From Fictibacillus gelatini DSM 15865 (GTDB lineage Bacteria; Bacillota; Bacilli; Bacillales; Fictibacillaceae), in NCBI RefSeq assembly GCF_000430745.1, contig NZ_KE387229.1:55729-119728 (forward strand): a stretch of 64,000 nucleotides of DNA, written 5' to 3'. Both the position numbers and the translations under genes were made by a program. Shown here one piece after another: positions 1 through 9,013 of this stretch. Numbering within the stretch: the first letter of the stretch is position 1; each line of letters starts with the position of its first letter. The notes under the pieces are model-generated. The model made no database searches and was not told where the DNA came from. It was given only the letters and a program-made list of their open reading frames with translations.

Positions 1-58
1 ATACTTGAGTAGAATGATATAGTCGGAAACCATTACGAGAATAGGAGGTTTATCTTAA

Positions 59-556
59 ATGAGTAAAGAAAGTTCGTTTGACATTGTTTCAAAAGTCGAT
101 CTTTCCGAGGTTGATAATGCCATTAATATCGCTATGAAAGAAATTGCTAACCGCTATGATTTCAAAGGAAGTAAAAGTGAATTGAAACTGGATAAGTCAA
201 CCGGTGAGCTTACGCTTGTTTCAGATGACGAATATAAGCTGGAGCAGTTGAAGGATGTATTAATTAGCAAACTTATTAAACGCAATGTACCGATTAAAAA
301 CTTGGACTATGGGAAAGTCGAGCCAGCCTCAGGCGGAACGGTCCGCCAACGGGCGAAATTGGTTCAAGGGATTGACAAAGAGAACGCGAAAAAAATCAAT
401 ACGATCATTAAAAACTCAAAACTGAAAGTCAAAAGCCAGGTTCAAGATGATCAAGTCCGCGTGACCGGCAAAAGCCGCGACGACCTGCAACAAATCATCG
501 CTCTTATCCGCGAAGCCGATCTTCCAATTGACGTACAGTTTATTAATTATCGATAA
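59..556 (+). CDS. YajQ-family nucleotide-binding protein
   Basis: 165 aa, the usual length of the YajQ/UPF0234 family, two ferredoxin-like domains that in some bacteria bind cyclic di-GMP. Typical family segments are visible: [17 protein letters not shown] at the N-terminus, [12 protein letters not shown] near residue 35 and a basic [18 protein letters not shown] stretch near residue 98. An AGGAGG Shine-Dalgarno lies about 10 nt before the ATG. Cytosolic, with no membrane segment. It stands alone and is followed by a hairpin shared with the convergent SLAP gene. The ligand in this organism cannot be read from the sequence. Confidence 0.93.
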   Translation: MSKESSFDIVSKVDLSEVDNAINIAMKEIANRYDFKGSKSELKLDKSTGELTLVSDDEYKLEQLKDVLISKLIKRNVPIKNLDYGKVEPASGGTVRQRAKLVQGIDKENAKKINTIIKNSKLKVKSQVQDDQVRVTGKSRDDLQQIIALIREADLPIDVQFINYR

Positions 557-562
557 TATCAC

Positions 563-589
563 GGGCTGCCGGAGAAATTTCGGCAGCCC
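563..589. terminator. Bidirectional terminator, yajQ / SLAP gene
   Basis: A perfect 9-bp stem, GGGCTGCCG / CGGCAGCCC, with a 9-nt loop lies between two convergent genes and touches the stop of the SLAP gene. Confidence 0.75.
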
Positions 590-961
590 TTAACTTATGG
601 ATAGCGATCCTTTTTCCAGAACTGAATCCTGTTCAAAACTTCCAACCGGGAAAATAAACGTCCAGGGCATGCTCGTCTTTCCTGGAACAACCAGCGATGG
701 CAAGTAGAACGTAGACCCCGCGGCCGCCTTTCCATTCACTACATAAGATAAATGAATTCCATCAAAGTTGATCGGATCCCTGGTAAAATTGTTGATGATC
801 ACCGTTATAAGCCATTCCCCTTTATGGTTCACCGCTTCCCATAATGGAGTAAACGTTATCCCTTCTCCATTATGTATTTCCCGGAACGCCCGTTCAATTT
901 CTGTTCTGTCCTTTTGCGAAATTGCTTTTTCCCATGATTCCTCTAATAGTAGTTGTTGCAC
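590..961 (-). CDS. SLAP-domain protein (small)
   Basis: 123 aa from the GTG start at 961, chosen because GAAAGAGGTG lies 6 nt upstream; a longer in-frame extension to 1018 has no such site. The second half carries the SLAP hallmarks: FTPLWEAV, then NNFTRDPINFDG, LPSLVVPGKTSMPWTFIFP and a C-terminal acidic stretch. SLAP domains are found in Firmicutes proteins linked to S-layer or accessory Sec loci. No signal peptide or membrane segment is visible, so this single-domain form may be cytoplasmic. Its role is not known. Confidence 0.75.
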   Translation of the reverse strand: MQQLLLEESWEKAISQKDRTEIERAFREIHNGEGITFTPLWEAVNHKGEWLITVIINNFTRDPINFDGIHLSYVVNGKAAAGSTFYLPSLVVPGKTSMPWTFIFPVGSFEQDSVLEKGSLSIS

Positions 962-1091
962 GCTCTTCACCTCTTTCCTACGACTATAGCATACTTTCTT
1001 GCTCCAAAAAAATCTCAAAAAAAGGAATTTTTGAAACCATTGTCGAAATGCTTCTAGTCAGATACTTAAGAATTAAAAGCGAGGTATGATC

Positions 1092-2687
1092 ATGTCGAAT
1101 GTCACAGCAAGCTCCGCCACGGGAGAAAAAATGAAAAAGAAACCGGATAAAAATATAGCCGGATTTCTCCTCCCTCTAGTTGCCATACTTATTTTTTTCA
1201 GTTTGGTGATCGTCCATAATGTGAAGGGTGAAACGAAACTCCCTTCTAAAAAATGGAGCCGCTCTATCCAGCTTCCTGCCCTTTCAGATGATAAAGCCCC
1301 TTTCATGTGGCGCGGGGATCATGGCTTTGACCTTTATACAACAACGGAAAGCAAAATGACGCATTTAACAGTAGACGATAAGCTTAATGTTAAAAAGTCT
1401 TCATCGATACGTGTTCATACAGACAAAAACAGTCCGTTCTGGGCCAATAAAAACAAAGTGTTCGCCCTGTCAAATGGGAACTTGACTCTTTTTACAAAAA
1501 ACGGCGAAAAAGTCATTGACCAAAACGTTGATAGCCTTGCCGGTAGTCAGGACGCTATTATGTATTACAAAGGAAATAAGCTTTACATTTTAAATCCGGA
1601 AACGTTAAAGAAAACATTTATTAAAACAGAAAAGCATCTTATCGCGGATGTTGTCGGCAATCCGGGCTCGGCTTCATTTTTGGTCGCAACGGGAGGCGAC
1701 TCGGAAGTCAGGCTGTCCTACTTCCAAAAGAGCGGCTCCGGATACAAAGAAATCCCTGTTTTAACCGAAACGAAAGGCGTCGATGAAAGCATGTTCGGCT
1801 ATCACTTTGCCGAAGATGGTAATAAGCTTGCTGTTTCTTTTGTCAAAGGCACGACGAAACAAGGGACAAAACAGTTTTATGCCTATTTAGGAACAGGGAC
1901 TCTTCCCCAATTAAATAAAGTGCCTTTTCATAAAATTCTCTTTAGCGATAAAGAAAACGGGCGGACGATTGAAAATCCCGACAATATAAGGGTCTCATTT
2001 GAGGGGAATGATCCGACCTTACTTTTCTCTGCAACAGGGCCGATTAATCATAAAAAAGAGGCAATTAATGTTTATAAAGCGGAAAAAGAAGAAGGGAAAT
2101 GGGTAGCTGCCCGGATCAGCACGACACCCGGAATGTCGCAATATGCCATGCATTTAAATAAGAAAACGGTGATTTGGCTGAATAACAATCGCGGGGATCA
2201 ATTTACTCTTTATGGGGCAAGCCAAAACAAGCAGGTAATAGCGGAAAGCCAAAAGATGGCGAAGGCGGACTTTGAAAATAGCATCATTGATGCTTTTTCC
2301 TCTATTCTCGTTTCGTTTATCGTCATGACGAATGCCTTTGTCTGGATTATTCCGCCGGCCCTGTTCCTTGTCATTTTGTATGTAGTGAAAATCAATGAAA
2401 TTGAAGATGATAAACTGTGGGTGAAAATAACAGCGATCGCGCTTTATCTCGCCACCCAATTGTATGTCATTCAAAAACTGTTTAATGCACGGTTTGAAAC
2501 GTTCGCGCCGCCCTATCTCACCTTTGCCGGAAGCCATTATCTCATCCCGCTCTTCATCGGCCTTCTCTCGCTGGCGATAGTAAAAGCCGGAAAAGGAGCC
2601 GAATGGGGCTTATTCAGTAAAGTGGCTTACTTTATTGGAGTGGACGTATTGATCGTCATGTTCCTGATCGGACCGTATGTTTATTAA
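1092..2687 (+). CDS. Membrane protein with large extracytoplasmic domain, unknown function
   Basis: 531 aa, start ATG at 1092 (GCGAGG 6-7 nt upstream) rather than the in-frame ATG at 1086, which overlaps that site. I do not recognise a named family. One membrane segment lies at about residues 20-42, followed by about 350 residues rich in short beta-strand/turn patterns reminiscent of a propeller (repeated LYILNPETL- and VSFEGNDPTLLFS-like motifs). Four membrane segments follow at about 400-437, 443-463, 485-503 and 510-531. Topology suggests an extracytoplasmic sensor or binding domain anchored at both ends. Monocistronic with its own terminator. Confidence 0.7.
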   Translation: MSNVTASSATGEKMKKKPDKNIAGFLLPLVAILIFFSLVIVHNVKGETKLPSKKWSRSIQLPALSDDKAPFMWRGDHGFDLYTTTESKMTHLTVDDKLNVKKSSSIRVHTDKNSPFWANKNKVFALSNGNLTLFTKNGEKVIDQNVDSLAGSQDAIMYYKGNKLYILNPETLKKTFIKTEKHLIADVVGNPGSASFLVATGGDSEVRLSYFQKSGSGYKEIPVLTETKGVDESMFGYHFAEDGNKLAVSFVKGTTKQGTKQFYAYLGTGTLPQLNKVPFHKILFSDKENGRTIENPDNIRVSFEGNDPTLLFSATGPINHKKEAINVYKAEKEEGKWVAARISTTPGMSQYAMHLNKKTVIWLNNNRGDQFTLYGASQNKQVIAESQKMAKADFENSIIDAFSSILVSFIVMTNAFVWIIPPALFLVILYVVKINEIEDDKLWVKITAIALYLATQLYVIQKLFNARFETFAPPYLTFAGSHYLIPLFIGLLSLAIVKAGKGAEWGLFSKVAYFIGVDVLIVMFLIGPYVY

Positions 2688-2724
2688 AAACACCGATATC
2701 CTTATCCCGGATATCGGTGTTTCA
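2688..2724 (+). terminator. Rho-independent terminator
   Basis: AACACCGATATCC pairs with GGATATCGGTGTT across a short TTATCCC loop, directly after the stop codon at 2687. Confidence 0.8.
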
Positions 2725-2736
2725 TTGTTCGTAATC

Positions 2737-2801
2737 ATTACATTACATTTACAGTATCTTCATAAACCAATCAATCTGGCTTAATAGTTAAAGCTTATCA
2801 T
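2737..2801 (+). promoter_or_regulatory. Possible PHO-box-like array and -10 before a 35-aa peptide gene
   Basis: Hexamers ATTACA (2737), TTTACA (2748), TTCATA (2759), a poor ATCAAT (2770) and TTAATA (2781) fall on an exact 11-bp ladder, the spacing of Bacillus PhoP boxes. TATCAT (2796-2801) follows the last hexamer after 9 nt; the same TTAATA-N9-TATCAT arrangement occurs at the 17.5 kb promoter. The middle hexamer is weak, so this is the least certain of the four arrays. Confidence 0.4.
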
Positions 2802-2858
2802 GAACTTAAATCAACATCGTTACCCGTAGTGAATCCTTCGAAAAGGGGAGAGGCTAGC

Positions 2859-2966
2859 ATGGACGTTAACGAAAATTGTGATGTAATGATCGGCTTACTA
2901 TGGGGTGTCGCCATGTGCACACCCGTCTGGCTACTCTTTGGCGTGCTTTACGTTTTATTTACTTGA
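2859..2966 (+). CDS. 35-residue single-pass membrane peptide
   Basis: The ATG at 2859 follows a good Shine-Dalgarno (AAGGGGAGAGG). The peptide begins MDVNENCDVMIGLLWG and ends with a hydrophobic segment rich in W, L, V and F (residues 11-34), so it is probably a one-pass membrane peptide with a short acidic N-terminus. It is flanked by its own terminator and preceded by an 11-bp-spaced hexamer ladder with a -10-like TATCAT. There is no homology I recognise. Support comes from the ribosome site, the terminator and the amphipathic layout only. Confidence 0.5.
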   Translation: MDVNENCDVMIGLLWGVAMCTPVWLLFGVLYVLFT

Positions 2967-2974
2967 TAGATCAA

Positions 2975-3013
2975 GAAAGACCTCCTATTCCACGAAAGGA
3001 GGTCTTTCCTTTT
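2975..3013 (+). terminator. Rho-independent terminator
   Basis: AAAGACCTCCT (2976-2986) pairs perfectly with AGGAGGTCTTT (2997-3007) and is followed by CCTTTT. It closes the small-peptide gene. Confidence 0.8.
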
Positions 3014-3022
3014 GAATCCGCC

Positions 3023-3081
3023 TTTACATTCCTTCATATTTCTTCACATTCGCTTTACAAACACTTTACCGAGACTTAACC
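3023..3081 (+). promoter_or_regulatory. PHO-box-like array 1, before the sugar dehydrogenase operon
   Basis: Six TTHACA-like hexamers line up: TTTACA (3023), TTCATA (3033), TTCACA (3043), TTTACA (3054), TTTACC (3065), TTAACC (3076). The last four are spaced exactly 11 bp, the first two 10 bp. In Bacillus, PhoP-P binds such direct repeats just upstream of the -10. A TAAATA (3094-3099) is a possible -10. The first gene starts at 3150. Confidence 0.65.
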
Positions 3082-3149
3082 GCGCAGAGCCTGTAAATAC
3101 GTTAAGGTGAATATGAAGATGTCAGAAACAAAATAAAGGAGTTTTGATC

Positions 3150-4184
3150 ATGATCCATTTCGCGATTGTTGGCTGCGGCCATATTGCTAAAAAGCATGCT
3201 GAAGCGATTGAACAAATTCCAGATGCTAAACTGACAGCCGTATGTGATACCGTGCCTTTCCATATGGACTATTACCGTGATCGATATAATGCAGAAACCT
3301 ATATTCATTTCAACGAATTGTTGGATGATCCGGCCATTGATGTGATCAATATTTGTACGCCAAGCGGTTTCCATGCGGCTCTTGCCGTCCGCGCAGCAAA
3401 AGCAAAAAAACATATCATCGTTGAAAAACCGATCGCGTTATCGCTTGAAGATACCGACCAAATCATCCGCGCCTGTGAAGAAAACAGCGTCAAACTTGCA
3501 GTCATCCACCCGAACCGCTTTCGTCCAGCGATGATGGAGCTGAAAAAAATTGTCGAAAGCGGGAAGCTCGGAAAAATAAGCCATGTGAATGCGACTGTCC
3601 GCTGGAATCGAAACCAGAGTTATTATGACCAGGCGCCATGGCGCGGAACGAAATCACTTGATGGCGGAGTATTGATGAACCAGGCCATTCACAACCTTGA
3701 CCTCATGCTGTGGATGATGGGTGGAGTTCAAGAGGTGTTTAGCATGAGTGCAACGAGATTGCGAAACATTGAAGCAGAGGATGTATGCACAGGTCTCGTT
3801 AAATTTGCCAACGGGGCGCTTGGCGTCATCGAAACAGCAACCACCGTTTATCCACGCAATTTCGAAGAATCACTGAGCATCTTTGCGGAAAACGGAACGA
3901 TCAAGATCGGCGGCCCGTCTGCCATACACATCGAACACTGGGACGTGAAAGGCATGAATCGTGAGGAAGTCGACCGTTTCGTCAGCCAAATTGAAAAGGA
4001 TCCTTATGGCAAGCCAGGACATCAATGCTTGATCGAAGACATGATTCAGGCGATCAAAGAAGACCGGCAGCCTGCCGTAACAGGAACTGACGGGAAGAGG
4101 GCATTGGAACTTGTCCTTGCAATGTATAAATCAGCCGAAACGAATCAACCTTTCAAGCTAACATACGAGGAGGTTCCACGATGA
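3150..4184 (+). CDS. UDP-GlcNAcA 3-dehydrogenase-like (WbpB/WlbA type), Gfo/Idh/MocA family
   Basis: 344 aa. The start at 3150 has AAAGGAG 8 nt upstream; an in-frame TTG at 3144 is too close to it. An N-terminal Rossmann motif IVGCGHIAKKH, the family EKP (VEKPIALS, about residue 94) and HNLDLMLWMMGG in the C-terminal domain place it in the Gfo/Idh/MocA family. Next-door partners (6-dehydrogenase with a 4-nt overlap, and across the locus a PLP aminotransferase and a hexapeptide acetyltransferase) point to oxidation of C3 of UDP-GlcNAc uronate, as by WbpB or WlbA. The substrate is inferred from context; the family assignment is firm. First gene of a PHO-box-led operon. Confidence 0.82.
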   Translation: MIHFAIVGCGHIAKKHAEAIEQIPDAKLTAVCDTVPFHMDYYRDRYNAETYIHFNELLDDPAIDVINICTPSGFHAALAVRAAKAKKHIIVEKPIALSLEDTDQIIRACEENSVKLAVIHPNRFRPAMMELKKIVESGKLGKISHVNATVRWNRNQSYYDQAPWRGTKSLDGGVLMNQAIHNLDLMLWMMGGVQEVFSMSATRLRNIEAEDVCTGLVKFANGALGVIETATTVYPRNFEESLSIFAENGTIKIGGPSAIHIEHWDVKGMNREEVDRFVSQIEKDPYGKPGHQCLIEDMIQAIKEDRQPAVTGTDGKRALELVLAMYKSAETNQPFKLTYEEVPR

Positions 4185-5506
4185 TAGAAGTTCTAAATGA
4201 AACAACGTTGCTCGAAAAAATTGAAACGAAAGAAGCAGTTATTGGTGTCGTTGGCCTTGGATACGTTGGCCTTCCGCTCGCTGTGGAAAAAGCAAAAGCT
4301 GGCTTTAAAGTGATCGGCTTCGACATTCAGGAAAGCCGCGTCAATATGGTGAACGAAGGAGTGAACTACATTGGCGATGTCGTTGATGAAGAACTCGCCG
4401 AACTGGCTCTAGCCGGACGAATCACGGCAACGACCGACTATTCCTTCATTCGCGAAGTCGACACTGTTGCGATCTGTGTTCCAACTCCGCTTGATACGTA
4501 TTATCAGCCTGACACTTCCTATGTTGAAAATTCGGCAAAAGAAATTGCCAAATATGTCCACAAAGGGATGCTTATCGTACTGGAAAGCACCACCTATCCG
4601 GGAACGACCGAAGAACTGCTCTTGCCGATCATTGAATCAAGCGGCCTGAAGTGCGGGAGGGATATATTCATCGCCTATTCCCCGGAGCGGGTTGACCCGG
4701 GAAATAAAATCTACAATACGAAAAACACGCCAAAAGTCGTCGGCGGCGTTACACCGGAATGCACCAAAATTGCCGCTGCATTATATAAGGCGGTTCTTGA
4801 AAGCGACATTCATGAAGTATCGAGCCCGGCTGTCGCTGAAATGGAAAAAATATTGGAAAACACGTTCCGCAACATCAATATTGGACTCGCCAACGAGATG
4901 GCGATTTTATGCCATAAAATGAACCTCAACGTTTGGGAAGTGATTGAGGCGGCGTCAACAAAGCCATACGGATTCATGGCGTTTTATCCGGGGCCGGGTC
5001 TTGGCGGACACTGCATCCCGATTGATCCGTTTTACTTAACATGGAAAGCGAGAGAATACCACTATCATACACGTTTGATTGAAACGGCAGGGGAAATCAA
5101 CAACAGCATGGCCGACTTCGTCATTGACCGCTGTATGAGAATTTTAAACCAGGAGCAAAAAGCACTAAAAGGCGCAAAGGTGGTATTACTCGGTGTTGCC
5201 TACAAAAAAGACATTGATGATATGCGCGAATCACCGGTGCTTCCGATTATTGAACAGCTTGATCAGTCAGGTTCCGAGTGGACGGTTGTTGACCCATATG
5301 TCGCTTCTTTCAAATATAAAGGAGATATGGTTCGGACAGTGCCGCTTTCTAAAGAGCTACTTGAGAATGCTGACCTTGTCATTTTAACAACGGACCATTC
5401 GAATTTCGACTATGAAATGATTGCCGAACATACAACCACGTTGTTCGACACGAGAAATGCGTTTAAAGGATTGGCAACGAAAATTAAAAACTATCATTTG
5501 CTTTAA
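4181..5506 (+). CDS. UDP-N-acetylglucosamine 6-dehydrogenase-like (WbpA family)
   Basis: 441 aa, start overlapping the previous stop by 4 nt (ATGA), with GAGGAGG upstream. NAD-binding motif VGLGYVGLPLA (about residue 24), CVPTPLD, ESTTYPGTT, and the catalytic cysteine segment GPGLGGHCIPIDPFYL show a UDP-sugar 6-dehydrogenase that oxidises the sugar C6 alcohol to a carboxylate in two NAD+-linked steps. Size and partners fit the WbpA type acting on UDP-GlcNAc rather than UDP-glucose dehydrogenase; UDP-ManNAc dehydrogenase is the main alternative. It supplies the uronate for the 3-dehydrogenase upstream. Confidence 0.88.
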   Translation: MIEVLNETTLLEKIETKEAVIGVVGLGYVGLPLAVEKAKAGFKVIGFDIQESRVNMVNEGVNYIGDVVDEELAELALAGRITATTDYSFIREVDTVAICVPTPLDTYYQPDTSYVENSAKEIAKYVHKGMLIVLESTTYPGTTEELLLPIIESSGLKCGRDIFIAYSPERVDPGNKIYNTKNTPKVVGGVTPECTKIAAALYKAVLESDIHEVSSPAVAEMEKILENTFRNINIGLANEMAILCHKMNLNVWEVIEAASTKPYGFMAFYPGPGLGGHCIPIDPFYLTWKAREYHYHTRLIETAGEINNSMADFVIDRCMRILNQEQKALKGAKVVLLGVAYKKDIDDMRESPVLPIIEQLDQSGSEWTVVDPYVASFKYKGDMVRTVPLSKELLENADLVILTTDHSNFDYEMIAEHTTTLFDTRNAFKGLATKIKNYHLL

Positions 5507-5540
5507 TCAAACTATTGTCTCGGACTTGGAGTGAGGCCAT

Positions 5541-6800
5541 TTGAACATTTGGATATTGAACCATGTTGCATTGAAACCATCAGAAACAGGGATTACGAGA
5601 CATTATGATATCGCCCATCAGCTTGTGAAAAGAGGGCATCGTTTACGGATCTTTGCCAGCAGCTTTTTAGCCTATAAATTTGTCTGGCGGAATAAGGCAA
5701 GAAAAAATTACAGCGAAAACGTCAATGGCGTTGAATTTGAATGGGTCTGGACTCTTCCCTATAAAGGAAACGGCGTAAAGCGCATTTTAAATATGGCAAG
5801 TTACTTTTTCATGGCGCTTTATAGGGGGATGCGGATGAAGGAAAAGCCGGATGCGATTGTCGGATCTTCCGTCCACCTGTTCGCCTGCCTTGCCGCCTAT
5901 TTCCTCAGCAAGTGGAAGCGAGCGACTTACATTGTTGAAATACGAGATCTATGGCCGCGAACATTGATTGATTTAGGCCAAATGTCTGAGAGGCACCCCG
6001 CGGTCCTTCTATTTGGGACAATTGAAAAATTTGTATGCAAGCGGGCCGAACGAATCATCGTTACGCTTCCGGGAGCGGCTAATTATATTAAAAGCCTCGG
6101 CGTGGATGAAAGGATCATCCACGTCATCCCAAACGGAATACAGATGGGCCGCATTTTTGAAAAAGAAAAGGAAACTTCGCTTGCTGCCGCCATCGGCAAA
6201 ATCAAGGAGAAGCACGGAAAAGTGGCGATGTATGTCGGGTCCCACGGAATGGCCAACTCTCTTGAAACAATTGTAAAAAGCGCAAAATGGACAGATCCTG
6301 AGGAAGTCGCTTATGTCTTGATTGGGGAAGGTCCTGAAAAGCCGAATTTAAAAACGCTTGCAAGCGAATTTCAAAACGTCTATTTTTTCGACGGCATACC
6401 GAAACAAGAAGTCATGCCGACACTGAATCTCGCTGATGTACTGATGGTGTCCATGCTCGATACACCACTTTACAAATATGGAATTAGTTTAAATAAGTTA
6501 AATGATTATTTACTTATTGGGAAACCGATCCTTTTTGCGGGAGAGGTGTATAACAACATCGTAGAAAGAGCGGGGGCCGGGATCACCGTGCCGCCTGAGG
6601 ATGAAAAGGCGTTTGCGGAAGGGCTAAAGAAATTGCTGTCTTTATCAGCACAAGAGCAACTGGAAATCGCCGCCTCAAGCTTTCGCTATGTTAAAAAGCA
6701 TCATGACATAGAGCGGCTTGCGGAAGAATTCCTGGCTATTTGCACGTTGGAAGATCAACAATATGTTCCGAAACGCATGGAAAACGGGGCTGTTCAATGA
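5541..6800 (+). CDS. Glycosyltransferase family 4
   Basis: 419 aa. TTG start with GGAGTGAGG upstream, 34 nt after the previous stop. An N-terminal acceptor domain (MNIWILNHVALKPSETGITRH in part, typical of WbuB-like enzymes), then IVEIRDLWPRTL near residue 133 and a C-terminal donor domain with VIPNGIQMGRI and MYVGSHGMANSLET. Cytoplasmic face of the membrane; transfers a nucleotide-activated sugar to a lipid-linked acceptor. Neighbouring genes suggest that it adds the second sugar after the TagO/WecA-like enzyme, but donor and acceptor cannot be read from the sequence. Confidence 0.85.
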   Translation: MNIWILNHVALKPSETGITRHYDIAHQLVKRGHRLRIFASSFLAYKFVWRNKARKNYSENVNGVEFEWVWTLPYKGNGVKRILNMASYFFMALYRGMRMKEKPDAIVGSSVHLFACLAAYFLSKWKRATYIVEIRDLWPRTLIDLGQMSERHPAVLLFGTIEKFVCKRAERIIVTLPGAANYIKSLGVDERIIHVIPNGIQMGRIFEKEKETSLAAAIGKIKEKHGKVAMYVGSHGMANSLETIVKSAKWTDPEEVAYVLIGEGPEKPNLKTLASEFQNVYFFDGIPKQEVMPTLNLADVLMVSMLDTPLYKYGISLNKLNDYLLIGKPILFAGEVYNNIVERAGAGITVPPEDEKAFAEGLKKLLSLSAQEQLEIAASSFRYVKKHHDIERLAEEFLAICTLEDQQYVPKRMENGAVQ

Positions 6801-6833
6801 CGATTGCAAAGCCCCGAAAAACAAGGAGTTAAC

Positions 6834-7934
6834 ATGAACACCCAATTAATTGCAGCAACGATTGCTTCTTTTTTGACGGTTCTCGTGGTTACACCATTCA
6901 TCATTCAATTGGCGCATTTTTTTAAAGCGACCGATCAGCCGAACGAGCGGAAGGTGCACAAGCAAATTATGCCCCGCTGGGGTGGGCTTGGGATCTTTTC
7001 GGGCGTAGTCGTCGGCTATTTCATTTCTGGCCTCTATCAGGAGGAAATGACGGGAATCATTGTAGGAGCGATCATCATCCTTGCGATAGGAATGGCAGAC
7101 GATAAAATCGGTTTATCGCCAAAAGCGAAACTCATTGGGCAAATCGGCGCAGGGATGATTGTAGCGAAGTCCGGATTGACGATTGACATCCTGGCCATCC
7201 CATTTGTCGGAAAAATCGACCTCGGCGCTTTCGCTTTTATCGCCTCCGTAGTATGGATTGTCGCGATTACGAATTCGATCAACCTGATTGATGGACTTGA
7301 CGGGCTGGCCGCCGGAGTATCGGTCATCGTTATCGGTACGATCGCATTTATGGCAGGGACTCACGGACATGTGATGATTTTGACAATGGCTCTTTTATTG
7401 ATTGGTTCTACGTCAGGGTTTCTCTTTTACAACTTCAATCCGGCGAAAATTTTCATGGGAGATACGGGATCTTTATTCCTGGGGTATTCCATTTCCGTTT
7501 TATCGTTGCTCGGCCTTTATAAAAGTGTCACACTGTTTAGCTTTGTCGTTCCGATCATCATTTTGGGCGTGCCGGTTTTTGATACAACATGCGCTATTCT
7601 TAGGAGGATCGCCCATAAAAAGCCCATCTCCTCTCCGGATAAAGGGCATTTGCACCACCGCTTAATGAGCCTGGGATTGTCCCACAAAGCCACGGTATGC
7701 ATCATTTATATGCTCAGCCTGCTCTTCAGCATTTCCGCCTGCCTTTTTGAGGCAAGCACCCTCTGGGGCGGAATTGCCATCACGTTCAGCCTCCTACTTA
7801 TGGCCGAAGTCATTGCCGAGCTGATTGGCCTCGTCCATCATAAATACAGACCGGTATTATCGCTTTATAAAAAGATATCCGGAATAACGGCTTCCTTAAA
7901 TGAAACGAAAAACAGAAACTATAGCAACAAGTGA
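6834..7934 (+). CDS. Undecaprenyl-phosphate GlcNAc-1-phosphate transferase (TagO/WecA/MraY family)
   Basis: 366 aa from the ATG at 6834 with AAGGAG 6-7 nt upstream; a TTG at 6804 is in frame but lacks a site. About ten membrane helices. All family motifs are present: MADDKIGLSPKAK, NSINLIDGLDGLAAGV, NFNPAKIFMGDTGSLFLG and the cytosolic DKGHLHHRLM (HIHH-type) motif near residue 270. It starts a lipid-linked glycan by moving GlcNAc-1-P (or a similar HexNAc-1-P) to undecaprenyl phosphate. Whether it is the cell's only tagO-type gene cannot be told here; the operon says it serves this polymer. Confidence 0.88.
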   Translation: MNTQLIAATIASFLTVLVVTPFIIQLAHFFKATDQPNERKVHKQIMPRWGGLGIFSGVVVGYFISGLYQEEMTGIIVGAIIILAIGMADDKIGLSPKAKLIGQIGAGMIVAKSGLTIDILAIPFVGKIDLGAFAFIASVVWIVAITNSINLIDGLDGLAAGVSVIVIGTIAFMAGTHGHVMILTMALLLIGSTSGFLFYNFNPAKIFMGDTGSLFLGYSISVLSLLGLYKSVTLFSFVVPIIILGVPVFDTTCAILRRIAHKKPISSPDKGHLHHRLMSLGLSHKATVCIIYMLSLLFSISACLFEASTLWGGIAITFSLLLMAEVIAELIGLVHHKYRPVLSLYKKISGITASLNETKNRNYSNK

Positions 7935-7979
7935 TGAAGCTGCTTCCCATTTGAAAGAATGACCATAGAGGAGTGAGCA

Positions 7980-8854
7980 TTGTTGATAAAAAAGCAGTTA
8001 TTCCGGCAGCGGGGCTTGGCACCCGCTTTTTCCCTGCAACGAAAGCCCAGCCAAAAAAATGCTGCCGATCGTAGATAAACCGACGATTCAATATATTATA
8101 GAAGAAGCAGTGAAATCGGGAATTGAAGATATTATCATCGTTACCGGACGGAACAAGCGGGCGATTGAGGACCATTTTGACAAATCCGTGGAATTGGAGC
8201 TATTGCTTGAAAAAAACAGGAAAATGGAGCTCCTTCAAATCGTTGAGAATATATCCAACATGGTTGACATTCATTATGTCCGCCAAAAGGAGCCTTTAGG
8301 CCCTGGCCATGCCGTTTGGTGCGCAAAAAAATTCATTGGGGATGAGCCATTTGCCGTCCTTCTTGGAGACGACATTATCGACAGCCGCGTGTCGCGCTAA
8401 AGCAAATGATAGACCAGTTCAATAATGTCCGGTCTACGATCCTTGGCGTAAAAGAAGTGCCCTTACAAGACGTCAGCAAATATGGGATCGTTGCCCCCTC
8501 CCGGAAATCTGAAGATTTATATAAAATTAATGGGCTTATCGAAAAACCATCCATTGAAAAAGCGCCATCTAATCAGGCCATTATCGGGCGCTACATATTG
8601 AGCCCGCAAATCTTCGCCATATTGGAAAACGGAAGGCAGGATGCGGAAGGGTAAATTCAGCTAACCGATGCGATCGACACTTTATTGGAAAATGAAGACG
8701 TTTATTCGTACATCATCGAGGGCAATCGTTATGATGTTGGTGATAAGTTCGGATCTTGCAAGCTTCCATCGACTTTGCCTTGAAACGCGATGAACTGAAA
8801 GATAAGCTGTTCTCCTATCTAAAGGAAACCGTCCATCAACCGACACTTCTTTAG
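7980..8854 (+). pseudogene. galU: galU pseudogene (UTP-glucose-1-phosphate uridylyltransferase), multiply broken
   Basis: Full-length GalU similarity runs through three frames. Recognisable pieces are [67 protein letters not shown] and QLTDAIDTLLENEDVYSY. Lesions I can place: one A missing in the run at 7988-7993 if the TTG start at 7980 (GAGGAG upstream) is right; one base missing at the A7 run 8053-8059; one C missing at 8385-8386; a stop TAA at 8652-8654 where the family has GAA; one T missing near 8754. A working enzyme would make UDP-glucose. It is the last gene of the plus-strand polysaccharide operon, whose other genes are intact. Confidence 0.85.
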
Positions 8855-9013
8855 AAATGCTAGATCTCCATTAAAAAACCCGGGGACCCGAAGCCCCTTC
8901 AGCTAAGAAAGATCTTATTTTCAAGAATCAATTTTCACCTGTAAAAAAGATAAGAAGATGAAAGCAAAAAACAGGATCAAACTTCTTCAGTAGTAGTGCT
9001 AATTTCAGGGCAT

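Noticed and set aside
8876..8900. GC-rich hairpin with T6 on the minus strand after galU
   Set aside because: Only 4 bp of stem pair (GGGG/CCCC), and no minus-strand gene ends there; the true terminator of that strand is at 9293-9321.
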